Positions 48,163 to 57,875 are shown, numbered from the stretch's first letter. The stretch: 64,000 bases of DNA from Dictyobacter formicarum (GCF_016587435.1 NZ_BNJJ01000007.1:248001-312000); one strand, 5' to 3'. The notes: generated from the sequence alone by a model not told the origin. Program-made: numbers and translations.

Positions 48163-49986
48163 ATGCAAAAATGTCCACAATCTTCGTATTTCAAGTATTT
48201 CGTATTGCTTCCATTACTTCTTTGTTTGTTATTTACTACCGCTATGGGTGTGGCCAGTCCCAGCGCTCATGCGGCTACGGCAGCCACCACGGCAAGCAGC
48301 ACCGTCAATGACGCTGTTGCGCAGGCATCTCAGGAGTTTGGTGTACCGGCTGAGTTGCTGAAAGCGCTCTGCTACATGGAGGGTCGTCTCAGCAACCACA
48401 ATGGAAAGCCGAGCCTGGATAATGGCTTTGGCTGTATGCACCTGATCCAGAATAAGCGCGCCGATACGCTGACCTTAGCCGCTCAGAAGCTGGGTGTGTC
48501 GACCAATCAGTTGAAAAACGACATCGCCTTGAATATTCGCGGTGGCGCCGCGGTTCTGAAGGATGAGTCGATTCAGCTTTCCCCCACTCATACCGCTCCA
48601 ACGAAGCTGGCTGATTGGTATGGAGAGGTCGCGCAGTATAGCCATTCTATGGTGCGCTCAACGGCCATTATGTATGCAGATGCTTTATACAAGTTGCTCA
48701 ATAGTGGTTTTAGCGCGCAGACGGACACAGGAGAGACTGTGACGGTTGCTCCACAAAATGTGCAGCCCAATACTGCAACGGCGGGTCCGGTAAAGACTCC
48801 TTCACCTGCCGCTGGCTGCACAAATGATGGAAATGTAGACTATCCCGGAGCGATTGATTGTATTGTCGATCCAAATACCTTCGACTGCAATATCGTGGCT
48901 GCCGTTGATCCTTGCACCTATGAAAGTGCTGATCGACCGAATGACCTGACAGTGAATTACGTGGTCATCCATGACACCGAGGAATCACTGGAAGGTACCA
49001 TGAATGTGTTCCAGAACCCCAATAGCGGCGTCAGCATTCATTATGTGGTGGATACCGATGGCACGGTCTATCAATTTTTGCACGATAAAGATGTTGGTTA
49101 TCAGGTTGGCAACTATTGGTACAATCAGCATTCTATCGGCATTGAGCATATCGGCTGGGATGCAACCGGCTTCCAGTGGTACAATGCGGCTCAATACCTG
49201 GGTTCAGCGAAGCTCACGGCATACCTGTTGAATAAATTCAACATTCCCCTGGATCATGAACATGTGGTTTCGCATGGTACGGTTCCTTCGCCTTTTGTGG
49301 GCACCAACCACGTTGATCCAGGTCCCTACTGGCTCTGGACCTACTATCTGAATCTCATTCACAAGCAGGGCGTCCCCTTTGCTGATGGACCAACCGATAA
49401 GCATATCATCACACTGAACCCGAGTACGTCTGTTCACCCGCTTGGCAACAAAGGAACTGAGACCCCGGCCAATTTCAATTTCTTCTACCTGTACCAGGGT
49501 CCCAGTACTCAATCTGGCCTGATTCCACAACTAGGGAGTCCAAGCGATATAACCGATGAAACGAACAACGTCGAAACCAACATGAACTACTATTACCTTG
49601 CCAAAGTGAAAGATCCAGCCGGCACTGGCAATATGATGTACGAAATCTGGTATGGTGAGTCGGACCAGGCGCATAGCAAACCATCCAGCCTCGTGCAGCA
49701 TGCTCACCTGGCCTGGCTGGCGGTCCCGCCCGACGCAGTGGTACCAGGACAGGGTACAGCAGTGACCCTGACGTCAACTAACGGTAAGGATATTCCGATC
49801 TATGGAAAGCCAGCTACTGGCGCAACCGCGATCGGATATGCACCGAACAATTCCATCTTTGTGTCTGTCATCACAACGAATGAGGACGGCACCAGCAACC
49901 TCTGGTATGAGATCAACTATAATCATCGCGAAGCCTGGGTACCTGCCAGCTCTGTAACGACTGTCCAGGGAACGGGCGGGCAATAA
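48163..49986 (+). CDS. Secreted N-acetylmuramoyl-L-alanine amidase with lytic-transglycosylase-like and SH3-like domains
   Basis: 607 residues from the ATG at 48163, with GGAGG 10 bases upstream. A signal peptide (core FVLLPLLLCLLFTTAMG) ends near SAHA. An N-terminal helical domain (FGVPAELLKALCYMEGRLS, GCMHLIQN) resembles soluble lytic transglycosylase. The middle is an Amidase_2 domain: NYVVIHDTEES (zinc His), VSIHYVVDTDGTVYQFLHD, SIGIEHIG, and HVVSHGTVPSP with VDPGPYW. The C-terminal end is SH3-like (PIYGKPATGAT). It likely cleaves the peptide side chain of peptidoglycan. A 26-bp hairpin follows the stop by 9 bases. Confidence 0.87.
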   Translation: MQKCPQSSYFKYFVLLPLLLCLLFTTAMGVASPSAHAATAATTASSTVNDAVAQASQEFGVPAELLKALCYMEGRLSNHNGKPSLDNGFGCMHLIQNKRADTLTLAAQKLGVSTNQLKNDIALNIRGGAAVLKDESIQLSPTHTAPTKLADWYGEVAQYSHSMVRSTAIMYADALYKLLNSGFSAQTDTGETVTVAPQNVQPNTATAGPVKTPSPAAGCTNDGNVDYPGAIDCIVDPNTFDCNIVAAVDPCTYESADRPNDLTVNYVVIHDTEESLEGTMNVFQNPNSGVSIHYVVDTDGTVYQFLHDKDVGYQVGNYWYNQHSIGIEHIGWDATGFQWYNAAQYLGSAKLTAYLLNKFNIPLDHEHVVSHGTVPSPFVGTNHVDPGPYWLWTYYLNLIHKQGVPFADGPTDKHIITLNPSTSVHPLGNKGTETPANFNFFYLYQGPSTQSGLIPQLGSPSDITDETNNVETNMNYYYLAKVKDPAGTGNMMYEIWYGESDQAHSKPSSLVQHAHLAWLAVPPDAVVPGQGTAVTLTSTNGKDIPIYGKPATGATAIGYAPNNSIFVSVITTNEDGTSNLWYEINYNHREAWVPASSVTTVQGTGGQ

Positions 49987-49994
49987 ATAATGCT

Positions 49995-50050
49995 TTTCCG
50001 GTGTTTTACAATACATACGCAATAGCGTATGTATTGTAAAACACCGGAAA
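49995..50050. terminator. 26-bp perfect hairpin with 4-base loop
   Basis: 49995-50020 and 50025-50050 are exact complements around AATA, starting 9 bases after the amidase stop and about 30 bases before the converging EthD gene stop. The stem is AT-rich in part (TTTACAATACAT). No clear T-run follows on plus (TTCTTTAAAT is weak). It is likely a two-way transcript end. Confidence 0.6.
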
Positions 50051-50079
50051 TTCTTTAAATTACGGCCTCCTGAGAAGCG

Positions 50080-50406
50080 TTAGCTCATTGCTACTGGATC
50101 GTACACCTCTACCTCGCCTACTACAAGAACGGCACCGCCAGTGGCGAAATTTGATAAATCACTCGCCGCGGCCCGGCCTTCTGGTGATTGCAATGCAAAT
50201 TGCAGCGCTTCCATATTTTCAAAATACAGGTTGGCAATCAGGTAATAGCGTGGTTGTTCCTGCGGAGAGAGCGCTGTCGACCTGGCACTCGTATAGCCTT
50301 TGAGCGCTGGAATCTTTTTTGCCAGCGAAACATGCGTCCCCTGATAATGGCGATCAAAGGCTTCTGGATTCTGCGGGTGGTCGTAAAGTACAGTCAATTG
50401 AATCAC
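50080..50406 (-). CDS. EthD-domain protein
   Basis: 108 residues from a GTG start at 50406, chosen because AAGGAGGA lies about 6 bases upstream. VIQLTVLYDHPQNPEAFDRHYQGTHVSLAKKIP is the EthD pattern, with the HYxxTH element, and KGYTSARSTALSPQ follows. The family is a small ferredoxin-like fold associated with ether and polyketide metabolism; most members are uncharacterised. The reading frame opens earlier, but the stretch crosses a hairpin region and is not likely translated. Confidence 0.82.
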   Translation of the reverse strand: MIQLTVLYDHPQNPEAFDRHYQGTHVSLAKKIPALKGYTSARSTALSPQEQPRYYLIANLYFENMEALQFALQSPEGRAAASDLSNFATGGAVLVVGEVEVYDPVAMS

Positions 50407-50745
50407 AGAGTTTCCTCCTTGAAGAAAGATCGTTTCCTCACCCGAATATGTTAATAGAGCAGGCATAAGAAAAAAAGAAGTGTGTCTTTTTTCTTATGCT
50501 CTACTAAAGTGGGCACGCAGTTTCCAAGTTTCCCCCCTGGATGTGCTCACAACACCAGTCTAGCTTATTATGGCTGTGATAACATCGTTAGAACTGAGTA
50601 ATTATTATTCATGTGTGATGAGAAACCACCCAGGAGTAATAGTTATTTCTAACTATATGATGATGAGGAAGAGTGGGGATGCCGTAAACAATGAGTAGCA
50701 AGCAGGTTAAGTTGGCCATATATCTGAAGGCGATTCGGCCTCGCC
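50407..50745. other. Gap between EthD gene and kinase gene
   Basis: No gene is seen. A hairpin at 50463-50499 (GCATAAGAAA/TTTCTTATGC with one A bulge, A/T-rich) lies just upstream of the EthD start and could act as a leader structure or as terminator for the kinase gene, whose stop is at 50746. Confidence 0.45.
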
Positions 50746-53700
50746 TCACAGCAGTTGATGTTCTATGGCGTACCTGGTCGCTGCGCTACGCGTGGTGACC
50801 CCTAGCTTGCTGTAGATCGAGCGCACATGCGAATTGACTGTGACCAGGCTAATCACAAGCTGCTCGCCAATTTGAGCGCTGGTCAGGCCCTGAGCCAGCA
50901 GGCGCAGCACGTCCAGCTCGCGTGGGGTGAGCCTGTCGGAAGATGCAGGAGAAGACTTGACCGCCTTCACAGGAGGCTTGATTGCGGCGTGCGCAGGAGG
51001 GGGCGATAACACGGGTTCCTGATCGGCAAGAACTTGTTCCAGCGGCAGGGTTCGTCCTGTCGCCCAGAGGGCGGAGAACATCTGCTCAGAGAGCGCAGCG
51101 CGGACATTGGCAATCGAGCGCTCATAATCGGGACGCCAGGCAGCTGGTAGGGGCGTTCCTCTGGTTTCGCGGAGAGATTCCGCCACCCCCCAGAGTCGGA
51201 CCGCCCATGCAGGATTGCCCTGGGACACCACAACCTCGGCGAGTCCTTCCAGACTGAAGGCGAGAATCTGTGGAGTTGCCATATGTCTCGCAGCCTCCAG
51301 GCTCTCCTCATGGAGCGCTCGTGCTCGAGCGATGTTTCCCTGGCGCGCGACTACTCTTCCACAAAGGGAGAGTGACTCGGCCAGATTATCCTGTGATGGC
51401 ATCCAGTTCGATGCTATCTCTTTCAAAATGGCAATGCTCTCTGCGAGCAGGTCGTGCGCTCTATCCAAATCTCCTTGCAGCAACGCCAGTTGTCCCTGGA
51501 GCGAGAGCGTAATACCAATAATGCGCTTGACACCATTCTCGCGGTCAAGTGTAAGTTTCTCTGCCAGGAAGTCCCAGGCGCGGGTATACTCTCCCAGATT
51601 AAGGGCCGCCGTTGCCAGAATTTCCAGAATGGGGGAAATCCGGATGCTATCTCCTGTCGCTCTGAAGAACGACAGGCTCTCCTCGGCAAGCATACTGGCG
51701 CGTGCATACTCCCCCTGAAGATTAGCGATCGAGGCGAGACGATGGAGGGTGAACGCAACGCCACCTGACACGGGCAAAGAGCCTATTTGCGAGGGACCTC
51801 TTTCTCCCCGATCTTCCAGCTCCCGAAAAAGGGCCAGGCTCTCCTCTAAGATCTGCTGCGCCCTGGCATACTCACCCTGGTACATGGTCGCAATGCCAAT
51901 ATTGCTGAGCGCCCAGGCACTGCCCAGTACGCCGCCCATCTCCTGGAATAGCGCCAGGCTGCTTTGCCAGAGTTCCACCGCATGGGAAAAGTTGCCCTGG
52001 TTGCTGACCAATATGCCCAGCGTTTGCAATGCCCAGCCCCGAGTATCGCACAGCACGTCCCCAAGAGCAGCGAGTCCCCGCTCCAGAAACATGCGCCCTT
52101 CACGCGGATGGTCGCGCGTCCACCAGAACCAGAACAGATCATTGCACAGGCGCAGGGCTTGCTCCGCCTCGCCTTGCGCGAGCAACCAGTTCAGGACGGC
52201 ACGCAGGTTATCCTGTTCTTGCTCCAATTGATCGAGCCATTTTCCCTTTTCAGGGCTACTGATATCTGCCCCGGCTTCGCGTGCCAGCTCCTGGTAGTAA
52301 AAAGCATGACTCTGACGGATAATCTCTAACTGCCCACTTGCTTTCAAGCATTCCAGGCCATATTCACGAATCGTCTCAAGCAAAGCGAGACGCGATTCAT
52401 CCGTTGGCCGTTCCACCCGATACAGCAGGCTCTTCTCCAGGAGCGAATCCACGCCATCCAGGATCGATCCTACCGCATCCTGGTCATCCCGCTGTAGCGC
52501 GCCGCACACTTGCTCTGCGGCCTCCAGTGTAAAACCACCCACAAAGATGGAGAGGTATCTGAAGAGGCACTGCTCATGGCTAGCCAACAGATCATAGCTC
52601 CACTGCAAAGTGCTGCGCAACGTCTGCTGCCTCGCCGGCAGCGTCACGGCTCCCCTGGTGAGCAGCACCAGACGTTGTGAGAGCCGCGCCAGCAGTGCCT
52701 GTGGCGGCAGCACTCTGCTGCGCGCGGCCGCCAGCTCAATCGCCAGCGGCAAGCCATCCAGGCGCACACAAATTTCCGCGATGACAGGTGCGTTGGTGGC
52801 GGTCAGCCGGAAATCGGGTTGCAGCGCCTGTGCCCGTTGCAGAAACAGCGCGACCGCGGCCTGTTGAGCGAGCACATCCTGCGCAGGAAGCTGCTGAAGA
52901 TCAGGGAGGGCCAGCGGCTGGACCGAAAATACACGCTCGCCATCCAGGTGCAGGAGGGCGCGGCTGGTGGTCAGGATTTTGAGGCGCGGGCAGGCAGCCA
53001 GAAGTTCCGCCAGCCGCGGTCCTGCCGCCACGACCTGCTCCAGATTATCCAGCAACAGCAGCAGGTGCCGGTCCCGCAGCGCGGCGATGAGGAGATCAAG
53101 GATGGATTGCTCTCCTGCCTCTTTCACTTCAAGCTGTCGCGCTATAGTGGACAGGACCAGCTGGGCATCGCTGATGGGGGCCAGCGAGACAAAACAGACA
53201 CCATCTTCAAAGGAAGCACACAGGCGGCTGGCGATCTCGAGGCCAAGGCGAGTTTTCCCAACGCCACCCGGCCCCGCCAATGTCAGGATACGTATATCTG
53301 GCCGCTGGATTAAGGTACACACATGTTCCACATCTTGCTCGCGCCCCAGCAGCGGCGTGAGAAAGGCCGGTGCGTTCCCGCGCATTACTGGTGTGGGCAA
53401 AGGATATTCTGTCTTCCCACTACTCCCCAGAGAAGGAATTTCCTCAGTGATGGGAAGAGGAAAGAGAGACGCGGGCGTGGTGTGGAGCGTGCCCTGAACA
53501 GCCTGCTCTAAGGCCATCGCCAGGTCTTGTACGCTGGCGAAGCGCTGCCCTGGCTCCTTGGCCAGCGCTCGCAACACCACCTCCTCGACGGCGGGGGAAA
53601 GATCGGGCAACAACGTGCGCAAGGAAGGAGGAGGCGTCAACGAATGCTGCATAGCGATCTCGATAGGCAAGCCCTGAAATGGCAGCGTGCCAGTGAGCCA

Positions 53701-54312
53701 TTCGTAGAGGACGACACCCAGTGCATACTGGTCACTGGCTGGCTGCGGCAAACCTTGTAATTGTTCGGGCGCCAGGTAGGATAAGGTACCTGCTCCAGAG
53801 GCAACACTGGCCTGTGTACTATAGAGATGTATGGGTGGCGCAAAGACCGCCAGGCCAAAATCGCTGAGCAGGACCTCTCCCTGTGGACCCAATAAGAGGT
53901 TCTCAGGCTTGACATCGCGGTGGACGAGGCCCTCGTTGTGGATATACTGCAAGGCCGAGGCCACCTGCCTGACAACGCGCAAAATCGTATCGAGAGGAAG
54001 CCGGGCCCCTCTTGGACATATGGTGCGTAATGTACCACCTTGAGCGTATTCAAGCACCAGATACGCAATGCCAGCCTCAACAGCAAAATCGAGGACGCGT
54101 ACGATATGCGGATGTTTGAGATGCGCCAGGATACGTGCTTCTTGCAAAAAAGCGGCGCTTTGCTCCTCAGTAAAAGACGTACGCACCACCTTGATTGCGG
54201 CATCTTTTTTAAGGTGGATCTGTTCCCCCAGATAAACGTCTGCAAATCCACCACCACCCAACCGGCGAAGCACACGATAATTGCCCAATTGGTGACCTAC
54301 CAGATCGATCAT
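50746..54312 (-). CDS. Ser/Thr protein kinase fused to ATPase, TPR and LuxR-type DNA-binding domain
   Basis: 1188 residues. In order: a Hanks-type kinase (LGGGGFADVYLGE, lysine in AAIKVV, HRDVKPENLLLG, SDFGLAVF), a STAND-type ATPase (AGPGGVGKTRLGLEIA Walker A, LLLLLDNLEQVV Walker B), several TPR-like helical repeats from about residue 690 to 1030 (each with ALSNIGIATMYQGEYARA-like units), and a C-terminal LuxR helix-turn-helix (LTPRELDVLRLLAQGLTSAQIGEQL). All kinase catalytic motifs are intact. The layout links signal-driven phosphorylation, NTP-dependent switching and transcription control in one cytoplasmic chain. It is typical of Ktedonobacteria. Its target genes are unknown. Confidence 0.93.
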   Translation of the reverse strand: MIDLVGHQLGNYRVLRRLGGGGFADVYLGEQIHLKKDAAIKVVRTSFTEEQSAAFLQEARILAHLKHPHIVRVLDFAVEAGIAYLVLEYAQGGTLRTICPRGARLPLDTILRVVRQVASALQYIHNEGLVHRDVKPENLLLGPQGEVLLSDFGLAVFAPPIHLYSTQASVASGAGTLSYLAPEQLQGLPQPASDQYALGVVLYEWLTGTLPFQGLPIEIAMQHSLTPPPSLRTLLPDLSPAVEEVVLRALAKEPGQRFASVQDLAMALEQAVQGTLHTTPASLFPLPITEEIPSLGSSGKTEYPLPTPVMRGNAPAFLTPLLGREQDVEHVCTLIQRPDIRILTLAGPGGVGKTRLGLEIASRLCASFEDGVCFVSLAPISDAQLVLSTIARQLEVKEAGEQSILDLLIAALRDRHLLLLLDNLEQVVAAGPRLAELLAACPRLKILTTSRALLHLDGERVFSVQPLALPDLQQLPAQDVLAQQAAVALFLQRAQALQPDFRLTATNAPVIAEICVRLDGLPLAIELAAARSRVLPPQALLARLSQRLVLLTRGAVTLPARQQTLRSTLQWSYDLLASHEQCLFRYLSIFVGGFTLEAAEQVCGALQRDDQDAVGSILDGVDSLLEKSLLYRVERPTDESRLALLETIREYGLECLKASGQLEIIRQSHAFYYQELAREAGADISSPEKGKWLDQLEQEQDNLRAVLNWLLAQGEAEQALRLCNDLFWFWWTRDHPREGRMFLERGLAALGDVLCDTRGWALQTLGILVSNQGNFSHAVELWQSSLALFQEMGGVLGSAWALSNIGIATMYQGEYARAQQILEESLALFRELEDRGERGPSQIGSLPVSGGVAFTLHRLASIANLQGEYARASMLAEESLSFFRATGDSIRISPILEILATAALNLGEYTRAWDFLAEKLTLDRENGVKRIIGITLSLQGQLALLQGDLDRAHDLLAESIAILKEIASNWMPSQDNLAESLSLCGRVVARQGNIARARALHEESLEAARHMATPQILAFSLEGLAEVVVSQGNPAWAVRLWGVAESLRETRGTPLPAAWRPDYERSIANVRAALSEQMFSALWATGRTLPLEQVLADQEPVLSPPPAHAAIKPPVKAVKSSPASSDRLTPRELDVLRLLAQGLTSAQIGEQLVISLVTVNSHVRSIYSKLGVTTRSAATRYAIEHQLL

Positions 54313-54658
54313 GCCACCCCCTATGGTTATACGCGATCGGTCATCTATCTGACACTAGAAATTTCACATCATTAGACAAACGACAAAATTCACAACTTTT
54401 ACGCCATCGAGTATTGATGGGCAAAGGAGCAAAGAAGCAAACGCAACAAGAAAAGCGGACCTTCGCTTTTGGGCACCATATCACACCACGAGCGGCCGAA
54501 CGACGAGGGCACAGGGCCGCCACGCTGCGGCGGGCGGCAAGCGGCCATTGAAGGCCGCACCTACGGGAATTCCGCTTTTCTTGTTGCGTTTGGTTCTTCG
54601 ATGTTCTCATAAATGAAATGTATTACCCGCAAGGGCGAACATAGGGGTTTTTCCGTCG
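54313..54658. other. Gap holding a repeat element
   Basis: A 155-bp element fills 54438-54592, followed by CATAAATGAAATGTATT, the same flank motif as other elements. The rest is AT-rich and likely holds the promoter of the kinase gene. Open frames here are not genes. Confidence 0.6.
54438..54592. repeat. 155-bp element with 22-bp perfect inverted repeats
   Basis: 54438-54459 and 54571-54592 are exact complements (ends CAAACGCAACAAG). The core (from about 54460 to 54530) is nearly identical to the right half of the element in the hydroxylase operon. A minus-strand unit GTAGGT, GCGGCC, TTCAAT, GGCCGC (54541-54564) has a changed loop. Confidence 0.8.
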
Positions 54659-55474
54659 TTAGATTTGCGCGCCCATGAGGTTGCCGCTTTCGTAGCGGCG
54701 GAGGCCAGCGCTGAAGAGGGCGATGGCGCCCAGCGTGAAGGCTGAGACCGCTCCCAACAGTATACCCAGTAGCGGCCATGAGAAATGGCGCAGTAGCTGC
54801 AGCGGCACAAACGAGATGAAGCCCGCTGGCAACACAGTAAAAAGTAGCACACGTACCACGTTGTTGAAGATGTCCATCGGATACGTGCTGAACGAGATCA
54901 GGGCGCCAAATAGCTGCTGAGACATACCTTCGGTGTTGCCAAGGAAGAAGGCCAGCGATCCAAGCAGCACCTGGAATGAGGTATAGATGAGTGCGGCAAG
55001 CGGCACCAGTATGATGAAGAGAGCAATATGGCCCGGATCCGGGTGCACCAGGAGCAGGTAGGCGCCAACGGCAAAGATGATGTCACCCCAGGCCGCTGGA
55101 TCGGTCGCCGCGATACACACGTGCAGCAGGGCGTAGCGAGGCATTCCCAGGTAGGCATCCAGGCCACCGTTCATAATCAGTGTGGGAATCTGGCGCGCAT
55201 TGCCGAAGATGGCCACACTCACACCGAAACCACAGGCTGAGACCGCCCATAAGATGACGATATCGGTGCTCTTCCAGCCGTTGACCAGCGGGAATTGTTG
55301 GAAGTAGTTCCACCAGAAAAAGAGCCAGAGCGAGTCGTTGGCGGCCATGGAAATGACCTGCACGATAAAGGCGGAACGATATTCGAGCGCGGACTGCGTG
55401 TTCGCGACTACGTAGGCCAGAATGAGCCGGATTTCTGATGTGAGGAGCTTGAGCCAGGTCATAATGCGTTCCAT
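54659..55474 (-). CDS. ABC-2-type transporter permease, second subunit
   Basis: 271 residues from the ATG at 55474, preceded by GGAGGG in the last codons of the upstream gene; the longer open frame overlaps that gene by 38 bases. About six hydrophobic segments are seen, and the first cytosolic stretch LLTSEIRLILAYVVANTQSALEYRS is typical of the PF06182 permease group. LGALIS-type and YPMDIFNNVVRVLLF patterns also match. It forms the membrane half of a three-gene exporter with the genes upstream. Cargo is unknown. Confidence 0.87.
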   Translation of the reverse strand: MERIMTWLKLLTSEIRLILAYVVANTQSALEYRSAFIVQVISMAANDSLWLFFWWNYFQQFPLVNGWKSTDIVILWAVSACGFGVSVAIFGNARQIPTLIMNGGLDAYLGMPRYALLHVCIAATDPAAWGDIIFAVGAYLLLVHPDPGHIALFIILVPLAALIYTSFQVLLGSLAFFLGNTEGMSQQLFGALISFSTYPMDIFNNVVRVLLFTVLPAGFISFVPLQLLRHFSWPLLGILLGAVSAFTLGAIALFSAGLRRYESGNLMGAQI

Positions 55475-55475
55475 C

Positions 55476-56348
55476 CTACCCTCCATTGATATTGACGCGA
55501 CGTACGGCGGCATAGTAGATGGTCAGCATAATCATGGTGCCAACCAGCAGTGTCAGACCTTGTTGTATGAGCAATGTGCCCAGGCGCGCAGCCTCGAAAT
55601 GGACCAGCGTGCGCGAGGGTCCATAGAGGATGGCACTGAACGGCAAGGCTTGCGCGATGCTGCGCAGTGGCTGCGGAAAGATTTCAAGCGGGGCCAGCAC
55701 GCCTCCCAGCACCAGCGTGAGCCGACTGAAAATTAGTGAGAACGATTGGGTCTCCTCGCTCCAGAACGCCAGCAAGCCGATGCTAAAATGCATCACGAAA
55801 TCGATGCTGAGGGCGATCAAGGCGACCAGCGGCCAGACCAGCAGTCCCTGCCAGGTAAAATGTGGTACGCCAGCCATGATGAGCGCAAGCAGCGCGCCGA
55901 TCAGTGCATTCATCAACAGGCGCACCAGGCGCTCGCCCAGGTAGTGTGCATAGTTGTAGAGCACATAACTGGCCGGGCGTCCCAGCAGATAGGCCAGCTG
56001 CCCGGAACGGACCTCCTGATCGATGCGCCTGGTAAGCGCCGGGAGGCTCAGAGCGATGGCCTCGGCGGCCACGAGGTACCAGATCATGTCGGCGATGCTA
56101 AAGCCACTGAGGACATGCGTCCTGCGCAGGGTAAAGGTTGTTTTCCACAATTGGGTCAGCACGAAGACCAATACGACCAGCAGTAATGCGCGGAAGAACA
56201 CCTCTATGATGTAGGCCAGGTTGTTCAGGATACTCACACGCAAAATGGCCAGGTATTTTAACGTAGAGAGGCGAGCGCGCCTCGCCAGGCGTGCTACGAT
56301 TCTCGCGCCGGGTGCCATTCCTATCTCTGTCTGCATAGACCTGTTCAT
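55476..56348 (-). CDS. ABC-2-type transporter permease, first subunit
   Basis: 290 residues with about six hydrophobic segments. KYLAILRVSILNNLAYIIEVFFRALLLV at the front, SYVLYNYAHYLGERLVRLL in the middle and LEIFPQPLRSIAQALPFSAILYGP near the end are the ABC2_membrane_6-type pattern (the last matches daunorubicin-like permeases). Its ATG overlaps the ATPase stop by 4 bases. The pair of permeases and ATPase form one transcript on the minus strand. Confidence 0.87.
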   Translation of the reverse strand: MNRSMQTEIGMAPGARIVARLARRARLSTLKYLAILRVSILNNLAYIIEVFFRALLLVVLVFVLTQLWKTTFTLRRTHVLSGFSIADMIWYLVAAEAIALSLPALTRRIDQEVRSGQLAYLLGRPASYVLYNYAHYLGERLVRLLMNALIGALLALIMAGVPHFTWQGLLVWPLVALIALSIDFVMHFSIGLLAFWSEETQSFSLIFSRLTLVLGGVLAPLEIFPQPLRSIAQALPFSAILYGPSRTLVHFEAARLGTLLIQQGLTLLVGTMIMLTIYYAAVRRVNINGG

Positions 56349-57451
56349 CCTTTCATCAGCTTGTCTACCTGTTCAGCCAGCGAGCCGACATTTTCGACTG
56401 CGGCCAGCGACTGGCTATTATTGCCCTGGCTGCCATAGATGGAGGCGATAATGGTCTCCATCGGAGGGTCCGAGATCGTCATATCCAGAATATGCTGCCG
56501 CTGCATAATGGACGCGACCACCGGCTCCAGGGGACAGCGTAGCGTATCGACGGCCAGCCGCAAGCTGTGTCCCTGCGCCTGGAGCACCCGTATGCCTTCC
56601 CGCTTCAGATCAGGGTCGGACAACTGCTGCTCCCCTGCCTCATTTGTGAGCAGCGCCTCGACCGTACCGGCCAGTTGTAGATCGATCGTCTTCTCCTTGA
56701 GGTAGTCGCGTTTCAGGGTCGCCACCGACTCATCGAGAATGACCTCGCCGTGATTGATAACGATCACCCGGCGGCAGACCTGCTCGACATCGCCAGCATC
56801 ATGGGATGTCAGCAGAACGGTGACTCCCTCTTCGACATTCAACTGCGCGATGAGATCACGGATGCGCTGTTTGGCGATCACATCCAGGCCAATCGTCGGC
56901 TCATCCAGAAAGACGATGCGCGGCTTATGCAGAAAGGTAGCAGCCAGTTCGCAGCGCATGCGCTCCCCCAGACTCAATTTACGGGCTGGCGTGCGGATGT
57001 AGTCCGCGATATCGAAGACCTCGATGAGGAAGTCACGCCGCTTGCGATACTCTCTCATATCCAGCTCATAGATGCGCGCCAGCAGATTGAAGGTATCCTG
57101 TGGCGGGAGGTGATACCAGAGCTGTGATTTCTGTCCAAACACGCTGGCGATATGGTAGGCCAGCTGGCGCCGCTGTTGCCAGGGTGTAAAGCCGAGCACG
57201 CGCACGCTACCAGCCGTGGGATAGAGGATGCCAGTCAGCATCTTAATGGTCGTACTCTTTCCAGCTCCGTTTGGTCCGATAAAGGCCAGCACCTCACCAG
57301 CATCGAGAGTGAAGCTCATGTTTTTTACGGCCTCGCGCGTGCGGTACCGTGGTAGCACAAACGAGCGCATACTCTCAGCGATGCCAGAGGAACGCTCCCG
57401 GCTCCGAAAGGTCTTGGCTAAATATTCCACCTCAACGATTGACATACGCAT
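56345..57451 (-). CDS. ABC-2-type transporter ATPase
   Basis: 368 residues from an ATG at 57451; a second ATG two codons later (57445) is equally possible, with AAAGGAG at 57456-57462 closer to the first. Walker A FIGPNGAGKSTT, Q-loop FGQKSQLWYH, a degenerate signature LSLGERMRCE, Walker B RIVFLDEPTIGLD and switch histidine LLTSHDAGDVE are present. A C-terminal extension of about 120 residues follows, as in many drug and polysaccharide exporters. The LSLGE form in place of LSGGQ is normal for this ABC-2 branch. It overlaps the permease and probably leads the operon. Confidence 0.9.
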   Translation of the reverse strand: MRMSIVEVEYLAKTFRSRERSSGIAESMRSFVLPRYRTREAVKNMSFTLDAGEVLAFIGPNGAGKSTTIKMLTGILYPTAGSVRVLGFTPWQQRRQLAYHIASVFGQKSQLWYHLPPQDTFNLLARIYELDMREYRKRRDFLIEVFDIADYIRTPARKLSLGERMRCELAATFLHKPRIVFLDEPTIGLDVIAKQRIRDLIAQLNVEEGVTVLLTSHDAGDVEQVCRRVIVINHGEVILDESVATLKRDYLKEKTIDLQLAGTVEALLTNEAGEQQLSDPDLKREGIRVLQAQGHSLRLAVDTLRCPLEPVVASIMQRQHILDMTISDPPMETIIASIYGSQGNNSQSLAAVENVGSLAEQVDKLMKG

Positions 57452-57518
57452 ACCACTCCTTTGTCTGGAAAACCTGTCCCGCACCGTTTAGCAAAACAAG
57501 GCAAGCTGGAGAAGCAAA

Positions 57519-57559
57519 AAAGGGAGAGGCTCGGGTGTGTCACCCGAGCCTCTCCCTTT
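57519..57559 (-). terminator. Strong minus-strand intrinsic terminator
   Basis: AAAGGGAGAGGCTCGGGTG and its exact complement surround TGT: a 19-bp stem with a 3-base loop. Read on the minus strand it is followed by a run of T (CCCTTTTTTGC), the form of a rho-independent terminator, for transcripts coming from the NB-ARC side. Confidence 0.75.
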
Positions 57560-57875
57560 ATCTCAACCTGTCTGCTGACAGATGCTGTGTCATGATAAGT
57601 TTATGTTTGTGTAGAAGGAATGAGAGGACAGCGACACCCGACCTGTGGATATTCCATACGAGGAATATAACAGGGAATGGAGGCAAACATGGTAGTGGTA
57701 AGAAACCAGACTGCTTTTGCCTGTACGGTGCTCATCGCGTTCCTTCCATCCTAAAATGATATTTCCAGTATAAACCCTTGGATAGCAGAAGCATATCTAC
57801 CTAAAAGCAGATACCGTATGTACACATTGTAGCGGTAAAGGTTGTGCTTTGTCAAGTAGGAAAAGCCACCCCATA

